A program made the translations under genes and the position numbers. Below are positions 1 through 9,999 of a DNA stretch of 64,000 nucleotides, piece after piece. Position 1 is the stretch's first letter. Every line of letters begins with the position of its first letter. Origin of the DNA: Avena insularis (lineage: Eukaryota > Streptophyta > Magnoliopsida > Poales > Poaceae); NCBI GenBank assembly GCA_023614405.1, contig CM042697.1, positions 305,506,323 to 305,570,322 on the forward strand, given 5' to 3'. The notes beneath the pieces were generated by a model, which was not told where the DNA came from, searched no databases, and worked only from the letters and a program-made list of their open reading frames with translations.

Positions 1-587
1 AACCAGATGATTCAGTTGGCCAGTGAGTTCACAGCTTCCGACGACGATGCTCGTGGATCTGTGTCGGCAACGGCTGTTCCAACTCAAGCTCGGAGGACCA
101 GCAGCACAAAGCGGAAAACCGCTTCAGAAAAAAGAAAACTCCCGACGTGGTCGCTATGACCTTTGCAAGACGAGGTGATGGCGGACAACATGGCCGAGGA
201 CGGGGAGCTGGACGTGGGCAGCAGCGAGGAAGTGGAACTACCTCAGCAGCGCTCCGCGTTCCCCAAACCTACAAACTGTACCGCGATATGCCGTGCCTCG
301 TACACCTCGATGTCAACGGCAAGGCCACCCACACCAATCGCCACTACAAGTTCATCAACGACCTCAAGGAGGACCCGGAGTCCGGCTACAAGCAAAGTCA
401 GAAGAACAGACCGCGAGGCAAGGGCAAGGGGAAGAAGAAGGAGGAGGATTCCAAGGATTCAAGTAACATGGACGCAGAAATTGACCCCAAGCACGCCGCC
501 AAGAGCGACGGCAAAGGCAAGAACCCCTTCGAGAATAAGGCGGCAGTTTTCCACACTTTCCTTGGCACCCCCACTGTCCGACAATAG
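1..587 (+). pseudogene. gag: gag C-terminal part of element A, with degenerate zinc finger
   Basis: The frame ending at the TAG at 585-587 encodes a basic, Gly/Arg-rich stretch, then a segment with a Cys-Leu-Val-His start and the phrase NGKATHTNRHYKFINDL, then a Lys-rich tail (GKGKKKEE) and FHTFLGTPTVRQ. This matches the region between nucleocapsid and protease in Tat-type polyproteins. A late Cys of the usual finger appears to be replaced (RHYKF where a Cys is expected), so the finger is probably broken. The N-terminal capsid lies outside the window. In a live element this protein would form the cytoplasmic particle and bind RNA. Confidence 0.7.
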
Positions 588-599
588 AAGACCTCTATG

Positions 600-1337
600 A
601 GGATACTGATGGCTACTCTCCCCCCCAGTTCCCCAGTTCCTGTGCTGGTCGAAGATTCTAATTACTTGGGACAGGAAGGATCACCCAGACCTCATCCCTA
701 CGGAGAACCAATATGCCATGGTCATTAACCCTTTGATTAACAGCAATGAGTTCACCAAATGTATGGTGGATAGTGGAAGAAGCATCAACATCATGTACCT
801 GGATACACTGCAGAAGATGAACTTGACGGAGGCAAACCTAAGGCGGACCAACACCATATTCCACGGTGTAGTTCCTGGTCGGTAGGCTCGGTCCCTTGGG
901 TGCATCACACTTCAGGTCGCTTTTGGTGATGTTAATAATTACCGCCAAGAACGCATGACCTTTGAGGTGGTCCCCTTCAAGAGCGTGTACCACGTCATAT
1001 TCGGCCGTGACATATTCCACACCTTCATGGCCAAGCCATGCTTCGTCTACAACAAACTCAAGATACCTAAACCAAACAGTGTCATCATCGTATCCGGAAG
1101 CTTTTCCAAAGCTAGGGACTGCGAGATTGGAGAAGCAGCCTATGTGAAAGCTGTCCCCTACAACGAAGAATTTAAGGAGATCCAGAGCAAGGTCGATACC
1201 TCAGAGATGTCCGCGTCGAAGAAACAGATTTCGACTCCGCTCCATCATTCAAGGCCGCCATCAAAACCAAGCCGGTGGAACTTGTGGTAGGCGATGCCTC
1301 CAAGGTCACCGCCATTGGGACGAACCTGGATCCCAAA
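600..1337 (+). pseudogene. Retroviral-type aspartic protease of element A, degenerate
   Basis: A translated segment contains CMVDSGRSINIMYL, with the catalytic Asp-Ser-Gly triad encoded at 769-777, followed by FHGVVPG, TFEVVPFKSVYHVIFGR and YNKLKIPKPNSV, all typical of Tat-clade proteases. In a live element it would cleave the Gag-Pol polyprotein. The frame is broken: there is a stop just after the FHGVVPGR segment (near 884), the frame changes around 955, and there is another stop near 1338. The longest open piece is 955-1290. Domain identity is secure; it is not functional. Confidence 0.8.
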
Positions 1338-1340
1338 TAG

Positions 1341-2250
1341 GAAAGCGCGCTCGTCGAGTTCCTCCGTGAGAATAGGGACATCTTTGCCTGGAAACCTGCC
1401 GACATGAAAGGTGTACCTAGGGAACTTGCCGAGCACAGCTTGAACATTGATCCAAAATGCAAACCAGTGAAGCAACCTCTACGACGCTTTGGATATGAGA
1501 AGAGACGCGCCATAGGAAAAGAGATAGCTAGGTTACTTAAGGCTAGTTTTATTGGAGAAGTCCTTCACACCCAATGGGTGGCCAATCCTGTACTTGTCCC
1601 CAAAAAGGAAACCAAAGAATTAAGAATGTGCGTTGATTACACCGGCTTGAACAAAGCATGCCCCAAAGATCCGTTTGCTTTGCCTCGCATTGACCAAGTC
1701 ATTGACTCGACGGCTAGCTTGGAACTTTTGTGTTTTCTTGGTGCATACTCAGGATACCACCAGATCAAGATGAGGAAGTCGGACCAATTGGCCACTTCGT
1801 TCACTACACCCTATGGCACGTTTTGCTATGTCATGATGCCCTTTAGGCTAAAAAACACAGGTGCTACGTACCAGCAGACAATGCAACGTTGCCTACACGA
1901 TCAAATTGGTCGTAACGTTCACGCCTATGTGGACGATATAGCGGTGATGTCTAAAAAGTCAAATGACTTAATCTTCGACTTAAAAGAAACCTTTGATAAT
2001 CTCCGGAAATACAACATGATGCTTAACCCTAAGAAGTGCGTCTTCGGGGTTCTAGCCGGCAAATTGTTGGGCTTCATCATTTCCCAGCATGAATCGAGGT
2101 CAACCCGGAGAAAATCAAAGCCATCTTAATCATAAACCGTCCAACATGCCTAAATGACATACAACGGATAACAGGTTGTGTTGCAGTAGTTAGTCGGTTC
2201 GTCAACCGACTTGGAGAGAAGGCTCTGCCACTGTACAAGTTTCTGAAGAA
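1341..2250 (+). pseudogene. Reverse transcriptase of element A
   Basis: The open piece 1404-2129 carries the main RT blocks: WVANPVLVPKK, LRMCVDYTGLNKACPKDPF, the region with LGAYSGYHQIKM, and the catalytic box AYVDDIAVMSK with YVDD at 1926-1937. Upstream codons from 1341 (beginning ESALVEFLRENRDIFAW) are in frame after a stop. A frameshift near 2090 moves the thumb region (PTCLNDIQRITG) to another frame. The RT would copy the element RNA into cDNA in cytoplasmic particles. The catalytic aspartates are kept, but the reading frame is not continuous. Confidence 0.88.
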
Positions 2251-2735
2251 GGCGGACAAATTCACATGGACAGACGAAGCAGATGCAGCATTGAAGCAGC
2301 TCAAGGGATTCTCTCCTCAGCGCATATCCTTGCAGCACCCGAGCCTGGAGAACCTATGTCAATTTACATGGCAGCCACCAACTGGGTAATCAGCATCGTT
2401 GTCGTGATAGAGCGAAAGGAACCAGGCTATGAGCACGAAGTTCAACTACCAGTTTACTATGTAAGCAAGGTCTTGACAGAGTCCAATCAGCGTTACCCGC
2501 ACTACCAAAAGATAGCTTATGGAGTGTTCCTTGCTTCTCGGAAGCTGAGGCACTACTTCTAGGAGCATCCCATCACAGTTGTGAGCAAGACTCCACTGTC
2601 CGACATCATCAACAACAATGATGCTACAAGAAGGGTCATGAAGTGGGGCATTGAACTTGCCGCCTTCGAGATCACCTACAAGAGACGCGAAGCTATCAAA
2701 TCACAAGCCTTGGCGGATTTTATTGCAGATTGGAC
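2251..2735 (+). pseudogene. RNase H domain of element A, with in-frame stop
   Basis: The segment 2266-2562 reads through the RT connection (FTWTDEADAALKQLKG) into the RNase H fold (IERKEPGYEHEVQLPVYYVS, NQRYPHYQKIAYGV, RKLRHYF). A TAG at 2561-2563 interrupts the frame; coding resumes at once with EHPITVV and KRREAIKSQALADFIAD. The stop fits a single C-to-T change of CAG. RNase H removes the RNA strand of the RNA:DNA hybrid during reverse transcription. Non-functional as it stands. Confidence 0.8.
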
Positions 2736-2775
2736 GGAGATGCCAGATGCTACCCCATTGCCGGAACCAGAATAT

Positions 2776-3150
2776 TGGGTGATGCACTTTGACGGATCAA
2801 AGCTGCTCAACGGCTCGGGGCTGGCGTGCTGCTACAGTCACCAACTGGCGACAAGCTACACTATGTTCTGCAGATCCACTTCGAGGATACGAACAACATT
2901 GTGGAGTATGAAGCACTCATTCATGTATTACGCGTAGCCAAGGATATTGGCATCAAGCGCATAGTTTGCTGTGGAGATTCCGACTTGGTTGCCCAGCAGG
3001 TGGCTGGCACCTGGAATGCGCGGAACCCTATGATGGCGGCATATCAAGACGAAGTGGACGAGATAGCCAAGAGCTTCTTGGGCTACGAGGTCAAGTATGT
3101 ACCTAGGGAGCAAAACAAGGCGGCTGATCTGCTGTCTAAGATTGGATCAG
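2776..3150 (+). pseudogene. Second, archaeal-type RNase H (aRH) of element A
   Basis: After the first RNase H there is a second RNase H-like domain: MHFDGSKLLNGSG, a frameshift near 2825, then NNIVEYEALIHVLRVAKDIG, IVCCGDSDLVAQQV and REQNKAADLLSKIG. The acidic positions expected for catalysis (FDGS, EYEAL, GDSDL) are present. A second RNase H acquired by plant Tat elements is established knowledge, and its presence is the main reason for the clade call. The frameshift separates the first acidic residue from the rest, so the domain cannot be made in one frame. Confidence 0.8.
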
Positions 3151-4568
3151 GGCGCAAACAAATTCCGCCCTGGATTTTTCCTGGAGCATCTACGGACACC
3201 ATCCGTGAAGGGAGCAGACATCGACAACCCGTACAGAGTAGACTCTTTCATCCACATGGTGGCAAAGATCCCTCCGTCTTGGACAAAACCGTTCATGGAG
3301 TATCTCGAACACGGAACTTTGCCCGATGACGAGGTCGAAAGACGACAAATAGTAAGTAGAGCAAAGGGCTATACCATAATCAATGGACAGCTCTACAAGA
3401 GAAGCACTACTGGTGTATACCTTAAGTGTGTTTCCCAGCAAGAAGGTAATGAAATCCTACACGAAATCCATCTCGGAGATTGCGGGTGTCACGCTGCTCC
3501 CCGATCTTTGGTCGCGAAAGCCTTCCGGCAAGGATTCTACTGTCTGACTATGAAGGAGGACGCCGACAAGATGGTGGAGACATGCATGGGATGCTAGTAT
3601 TATGCCCGACAACCACATGTTCCTGCTGAAGAATTGCGAAAAATACCAATAACTTGGCCATTTGCAGTCTGGGGGTAGACATGGTGGGTCCGTTACAAAC
3701 GGCACCATGTGGGTTTACGCATCTGCTAGTAGCAGTTGATAAATTCACTAAATGGATAGAAGCTAAACCCATTAGAAAGCTCGATGGGGCAACTGCCCTT
3801 AGGTTTGTCCGGGATCTAGTGGTGAGATTTGGTATCCCACATAGCATAATCACCGACAACAGCAGCAACTTGTCATTCGGAGAAGTGGAGGCTTATTGTT
3901 GGGACAAGGGCATCCGAATTGACCTTGCATTTGTGGCACACCCACAATCCAATGGTCAGGTTGAGCGAGCCAATGGATTAATTCTGCAGGGAATCAAGCC
4001 ACGTCTTGAAGCACCACTGCATAGAGCAGCTGGAGCCTAGGCGGAAGAATTGCCATCTGTGCTGTGGAGTTTACGAACAACACCAAACAGATCCACCGGC
4101 TACACCCCTTACTTCATGGTATATGGAGCAGAAGCCATCCTACCTTCCGACATCCTTCACGATGCACCAAGAGTTACCGCCTACGGCGAAGATGACGCTG
4201 AAGAATCCAGACACCTAGATGTGGACCTTCTCGAGGAGGAGCGCGTTTTGCCATGCCAAAGATCCGCCATCTACCAGCAGAAGCTACGGAACTACCATAG
4301 TCGCCGCGTTAGACATTGCTCGTTTAAAGAGGGGGATCTGGTGCTCCGACTTAAGCAGAAGAAGTCACACAAATTATCCCTGCCATGGGAAGGACCGTTC
4401 ATCATAAGCAAGGCGCTGCTCAATGGGTCTTACTACCTCGTTGACAATCGTGAACTGAAGGATAGACCCAACGAGGATCATAAGAGTAAGCGACATGACC
4501 CGGATGATGACTACCCGGAGCTTGATCGGCCATGGAACATAGCACAACTACGTCCTTTCTACACTTAG
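3151..4568 (+). pseudogene. Integrase of element A, in several broken pieces
   Basis: The zinc-binding part shows HEIHLGDCGCHAAPRSL followed by CMGC (up to 3597, where TAG stops the frame). The catalytic core continues at 3654-4040 with GVDMVGPL (first Asp), SIITDNSSN (second Asp) and NGQVERANG (Glu), the DDE triad. After a stop near 4040 a third piece (4050-4568) holds the rest of the core (LRTTPNRSTGYTPYFMVYGAE) and a C-terminal GPY/F-type module (WEGPFIISKALLNGSYYLVD), ending at TAG 4566-4568. In a live element it joins cDNA ends to host DNA. All three acidic residues survive, but the frame is broken at two or more places. Confidence 0.85.
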
Positions 4569-5080
4569 AATTGTTTATCTAATTTTGTACCTCTTATATG
4601 ATCAATGAATTAAAGCTCTCTGGTTCACTCATATTTCTGAGTCTTTTACCTCCTTTAGTGTTCATTTTTGGATCGTATAAAACCTTTATGCACAAGCTTT
4701 GCGATTGCACTTGTGAAAATTCCGCCTACGGGTGTTAGCTTAAGTTTTCTGGTCTACACGTTCTTTGTCGTTTTTATGTGGATTCTGAAGTAGTGACTTT
4801 CTACACTTATTGTCGGTGATTTTGTGCTTAGGTTATTGACGGTGCCATTGGGCATCATCACCTGAGCGCATGGTTCCAACAACGAGTCTTCCGACTCACT
4901 AAAAGTCAAGCATAAAAACCAAAGTAATGGATAAGCCAACACTTGCTTAAAACATATATATACATGCTGGAACCAGTTCTTGAGTGGTAGGACATAACAA
5001 CCATTGTTTTCCACCTTAAGTTACACACATAGTTTTTCCGCATACACATTACAGAGGAAATAAATATTACAAATTGTTTT
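4569..5080. other. Untranslated spacer between pol and the antisense gene of element A
   Basis: AT-rich stretch between the pol stop and the stop of the convergent antisense gene. I see no conserved domain, TIR or LTR terminus. The two genes converge here, so it should hold 3' ends for both transcripts; no poly(A) signal was assigned. Confidence 0.5.
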
Positions 5081-8000
5081 TCATTCCTCTGGCGTAGGTG
5101 ACTTGGAAGCAGCATCGTCGGCAGCAGGAGATTCACCTTCCTCAAAGTCGGCAGTGTTGAGGGACTCGGAGGATCTTTGGTTGCCGCCATCGATGGCTTT
5201 CATGGGCATAAAGAAATTAACGTCAACCAACTCGGCGACTCTGGTGTCATAACCTGCGAGCGACGCCAAGATAGATTCGTGGTTTATCTTTTGGCCTTCG
5301 TCATCTACGTTGGGGATACCGGAGGTCACCGTGTCGATGTCGGCATTTTCGTAATGTGCCTTGACCATGGACAGCGCCATCCTTGCACCGGCCCGTGCAC
5401 ATGAAGATTTCCATCTTGCGATACGCTCGGGGTCTCGGCCCAGGATCTCCAAGAACTTCGCCATAGAGTCTGATGCCTTGATATTAATCTGGAGGGGTTT
5501 GGCTATCTCCTTGGCCTTCTTGATGGCGGTGTTGATAAAGTTGCTGGGAAGGACCATGCATTCCTTTGGCGGAGGAGGCGATCGGGTTAAACCCATAGGA
5601 GCTGCGAATTTCCGACAAAGGAGTGCATGAGTTCAAAAATTCAGATTATTCAGCTTACAGGAGTCCAAGACGGAGAATCACTTACTGAAGATGCTAATCT
5701 CAGCCTGTTGGAGAGTATCCGCCATGGAGTCCTGTTCTTGTCGGAGGATCCTATACGCTTCAAGATGGCGCTGATTTTGTTCATCAGCGGCTTTCTTTTG
5801 CTCTTTCAGGATAGCGATTTCCTCCTTCAAGCGGTTCATCTCCTCACTGGCGGAGTCTTACAGGGCTTTCATTGAATCTTCATGCATCTTCGGCATGTCC
5901 TTCCTCTCCTGTTTAAGGGTCTTGTTTTTTCTATCCAGCTGCTGAATATGCTTGGATTGCTCAACTATATCCTTTGCCTTGGAAATGGTTTCTGCAAGTC
6001 GGAGAAAGAACAGTACACAGTGAGTACTCAGAGAATGTTGGCACAAGACCAAGCCGGAATACGAAAAAGAAAGGAAAAACAGACGCTTGCTCTTGATGAT
6101 TTGTTCCTTCAAGAAGGCAGTTTTACCTTTTTCAGCTTCCAAATCCGTGCGCATCTTCTGGTACTTGTCGTTGGCGACACCCCTCCGAGCATTCTCATTC
6201 TATGGAAGAATAAAGTTAAACATTGTTTGGTCTACTTGGAGCATCTAGCCGGAGAATTTCCACCTAGAAGCTCGGGGGCTACAGCGAGAGTTTTTAACTT
6301 AGCAATATGCTTAGTCTTTCTTTAAGCATCTAGTCAGAACTAATTCAGTTTTCAACTAGAAGATTGGGGGCTAAAGTATAAAGTTTTTAACTCAGTCATA
6401 TTCTTAGCTTCTCTTTAAGCATCTAGTCGGAACTAATTCAGTTACAACTAGAAGCTTGGGGGCTACAGTATCGAAATTTATAAACACTACGTATGCTACT
6501 CTGAAAGCATCTAGTCGAAATAATTCATTTAAACTATATGCTTGGGGGCTACAGTGAGAAGTTTTCTAGCTTAGTCACTCTTAGAGCATTTAGATTTAAA
6601 GAACGATGGTTTTCCATCTAAATCCTCGGGGCCTACAGTGGGATACTCATATGAAATGCAAAAGGCAAGTAAAACTTACCAGTGCGATGATCTTGAGGTT
6701 TGTAGCACTCTCAGCAAGCAACTTGCCAAAGGACAAACTGTTTCCTTGCAAGATTTATGCTTGCCGGAGAAGCTCCTCAAGGACACACGTTGGAGATGTC
6801 GGCGCCGCACCAGGAACCAGAGCAGTGCTACCCGGCGTAAGCACCGGATAGACTATCTTCGGGAACTCTATGGTCTTCTTGGGTGCGGAGGCGCCGCCTT
6901 CGGCAGATGTACCACCTTCCACCACCGCCTTACCGCTACCGATGGCATCCTTAGCCGGAGCTTCATCCATTAGGTTTGCGGCACTTTCCTACGTCGCCTG
7001 TTCGCCGACAACAACAATCTCGGTGGAGGCACATGAGTCCACTTCCATGGCGGAAGGGCCAGATGCTTCTTTGGCTTGAGAGCTTGTCGGAGCAGATGCA
7101 GGTTTGACGATGGGAGTGGCAGGGGCGATGGTGGGAGATGCATGGGGAGAAACGTCACGATGCAACATATCCTTAATGTTTTTAGAAGCCCCCAAAGTCT
7201 TGGAGGTCTTCTTCAAACTGGTTGTGGCTTTCTTCCTGAAACATACAAAAAAGTATAAGTACAGAAATAAGACAAACAATGGACAATGTCGGAGAGAAAT
7301 AATCTTACACAAGAGGGGGTGCTTTGGCGAAGGGGATCCCTGTAACCTTTCTTTTCTCTGCCTCTAGGGAGGCGGTAGTCTTCTTGGAGGCTCCACCCTC
7401 CGTCTTCTTCTTCTTGACTCCGTCGGCGGCGTTAGAGGTGGAGCTCTTCCGCTTTGGCGCCAATGGGGTATCGTTGTTAGACACGATGGTGACTTCCTTC
7501 ATCTTTGGATCATAGATTTGGGGAGCCATGCTATCCTCATCTATGTCGCTGAGCTGTTAAGTGAAGAACCACCGTGTTAGATGAGATGGTAATGGCTAGA
7601 CGGAAGAACTGGAGTACATGTCATACACGAAAAATAAACAGGTACCTTCGAGCACTTGCTCTCTACGAACATGTCGTAGGTGATGGTGAAGCCACGCTTC
7701 CTATCCTTCACCTTGATGATGTCCTTGAGGCGGAGCTTGACGGAGTCGCTCGATAAGTTGTCCTCGGAGATGCGGATGTTATCCTTCCTCTCGTTGGTAT
7801 ACTCGTGCATCAACTTCAAGCGGTGCTGCAGAGGCTGGATCCGCCTGATGAACCAGCACATGGCTAGGTCCAATCTGGATAGACCCATATCTACGAACCA
7901 CTCTATCCGCCTTATAGCGCGGGAAGTGTCGATGTCGGAGGGAAGGGAGGCCTGGGATCTCCATGTCGAGGCTTCGGCGACTGCTCCATCAACAAAGTCC

Positions 8001-8704
8001 GGGTACGTTACTTCTTGGCCAGCCAGAGGGATATCTGGGCCGTAGAAGTACGTCTGTTGCCAGTTCTTGCAGGACTCGTGACCAACAATGTCAGGGAAGC
8101 GCCGGCCAGGCCGGATCTTAAAACTAATGGTGCCACAATTCCTGAGCTCGTCCTTGCCGGCTCTGGCTTCGCGCTTGACGGTGAAGAAATAGATGAAGAG
8201 GTCTAGCCTAGGCCTAATCCCTAAATAACCCTCGCAAAGTGCCGTGTAGTTGCTAAGCGCTAAGATGCTATTGGGGGAGAGGTTCTGAGGCTATACTCGG
8301 TAATGGTTGAGGACAGCAAGGAAAAAGTTGGAGATGGGCAGGGAGACGCCGCGTACCAGTTTTGCTTTGAGGTACACCTTTTCTCCGGCTTGGGGAGAAG
8401 GTGTGACCTCGCCGGCCGGCTCCGCCCGCCAGGCGAGCCCCTCCGTCGCAGGGAGGTAGCCCTCGATGGTCAATTCTTTGATATCGCGGTCCAAAATATC
8501 CAAACCGTTCCAGTCTCCCTTGTCGGAGTCGTACTCCTCCTCCAGCAGCTCTAGCGTCGCTGGATTTTGGTCGCCGCTGGTGGTCTTGACCATCGCGGAT
8601 TTGGGAATAACCAGTCCCTCTGGAGGCACGATGACGGTGCTCGCCGGCTTCGCTGCGGCATCGCCTGACGCCGCCATGGAAGGGGAGGAGCTGCTGCTGG
8701 CCAT
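5081..8704 (-). pseudogene. Antisense gene of element A ('putative gypsy type transposon' protein family), spliced
   Basis: Reads against pol. The start is taken as the ATG at 8704 (MASSSSSPSMAASGD), and the stop TGA is at 5083-5081. The first exon contains VSLPISNFFLAVLNHYRV, an in-frame TAG (8293-8291), then coding that continues through LSRLDLAMCWFIRRIQPLQ; this resembles the plant family labelled Transposase_28 / putative gypsy type transposon. Three introns with GT..AG ends can be read: 7645-7554, 7308-7236 and 6679-6200. Later exons are Lys/Ala-rich and coiled-coil-like (SKHIQQLDRKNKTLKQERKD); the last has PLQINIKASDSMAKFLEILG. Such antisense genes between integrase and the 3' LTR are known in Tat elements such as Grande; their function is unknown. 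At least one stop breaks this copy. Confidence 0.7.
6234..6640 (+). repeat. Degenerate tandem array with polypurine-tract-like motif, five units of about 84-92 bp
   Basis: Five copies of a unit containing GCATCTAG, a variable stretch and a motif like CTTGGGGGCTACAG, with the G-run beginning near 6273, 6366, 6457, 6543 and 6627. The motif is nearly the same as the polypurine tract just before the 3' LTR (9297-9307). The array lies inside the predicted 6679-6200 intron of the antisense gene. Confidence 0.75.
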
Positions 8705-9296
8705 TGGGAGTTTTTCGGTGGTGACTGGGAGAGATTGAGGAGCTAGGGTTTTTCGCAGATTGCGCGGAGAGCTCGAGGAGGCGCTCGCTGGAGGAAGAAG
8801 ATGATGCAGAAGGGAATGAGGTGAAAAGTAAAATTTCCACCGCTGTTACTATTTATGACCTCGGGCATCAAGATTCGTGCGAAATGATCGAACGGTTGAC
8901 GCGTGGACGACGTGTGCGGGTGCGTTCTCTGAAATTTCGCCACGTTGCCAACCGTCGCCAACAACGATTCATATCGCTCGCGCGGGAAAAATGGACATGA
9001 TTGCGTTCTCTACATGTGTAAGTTACGAGGCATTGCTGACCTATGTCTACGTCGCCCTAGCTGTCACTTGAAGGTGAACCATCACATCGGAATATTCCGG
9101 CATGGACGGATCCAATCCAGCTACGGAAGAGTACGATAGAAGATTCAGCAATTCTCTGACTTACAAGTTGAAGACGGAGAAAAGCTTGCAGGTTTCTTTG
9201 GGAGGACTACAAGATGTTGCTTGACGATTTGCCGACATCCATCTAGACGGAGCATTCAATGTGAAGAGGCAAGACGGCGCAAGATCTCGGAGTTCT
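8705..9296. other. Region between the antisense gene start and the 3' LTR of element A
   Basis: Non-coding by inspection. It should contain the promoter of the antisense gene, because it lies upstream of that gene on the minus strand, but I cannot name a clear TATA box. The right end becomes purine-rich and runs into the polypurine tract. Confidence 0.4.
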
Positions 9297-9307
9297 CCGG
9301 GGGCTAC
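9297..9307 (+). promoter_or_regulatory. Polypurine tract of element A
   Basis: The sequence CCGGGGGCTAC directly precedes the TG of the 3' LTR. This is the expected place for the plus-strand DNA primer, and it matches the repeated motif at 6234-6640. Confidence 0.75.
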
Positions 9308-9834
9308 TGTTGGGGATATGCTATATGGGTATCCTCATAGCATGTCCTCTATCCGGATAACCTGGGTGGCATACAGTTGGTAGAATGTCCTATGGCCTGC
9401 GGGGCAACCCAGTTAGATGGATCCAGAAGGAAGGGCCATGCCGGATAAAGGAAGGCTACGGAGGAGTCACCGACGTACCCGAAGCCTTGGAGTGCAAGAC
9501 ACGCTAGACTAATAATAGACAGTGTAGGACTCTGTAACCTGTCCAGCCAGGACTTTTCCCTGTAACCCTAGGAGCTGGCGACTATATAAGTCGGGCCTAT
9601 GGGAGCCTTTAGGACACAACTTCACATAACCTCGCATAGCGAACCAGTCCCTGTAACTCGGCGTATTGCCATTATAGTGATTTATAGCACGAGTAGGATT
9701 CCGCCACCGTCGTGGGATCTGAACCTGGGTAAGCTGTGTTACCTCGTACCCGTCAACCGTCCGCCTTCCCCCACGTCTCTAAACACGCACTATGAGGACC
9801 CCTCCATGGCGTACTCGTCGGCAATACCACGACT
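9308..9834 (+). repeat. 3' LTR of element A
   Basis: Begins TGTTGGGGATATGC right after the polypurine tract and ends near ATACCACGAC at about 9834; the exact last base is uncertain because the usual terminal CA is not clear (an alternative end is 9837). It contains a TATA box and is about 530 bp long. The partner 5' LTR is outside the window, so no target duplication can be checked. Confidence 0.7.
9583..9590 (+). promoter_or_regulatory. TATA box in the LTR of element A
   Basis: TATATAAG, followed by a GC-richer stretch, sits about 275 bp into the LTR, the usual place for the U3/R promoter. Confidence 0.55.
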
Positions 9835-9999
9835 GCAAATAACGCATACAACCCGAGTAGCTGGCCACGTCAGGCTAACGAAAGGGACATTCACATTACA
9901 AGGCACCACGTACCAACACATATAAAACTTTACAAAGGGCATTACAAGCCCACTAGAATACATACAAATTTTACATCATGTTGTTTGTCTTTATAGGAC

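Larger units (their letters stand above)
1..9834 (+). mobile_element. Element A: Tat-like Ty3/gypsy retrotransposon, 5' end outside window
   Basis: Seen: domains in Ty3/gypsy order (gag C-terminus, protease, RT, RNase H, second RNase H, integrase), then a long region with an antisense gene, a polypurine tract and a 3' LTR starting TGTTGGGGATA. Known: a second, archaeal-type RNase H and an extra antisense gene downstream of integrase are features of the plant Tat lineage (Grande and RIRE2 relatives). The coding part is full of stops and frameshifts, so this copy is dead. The 5' LTR, primer site and gag start must lie left of the window. Its right end abuts element B, suggesting that A inserted into B. 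Confidence 0.88.
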
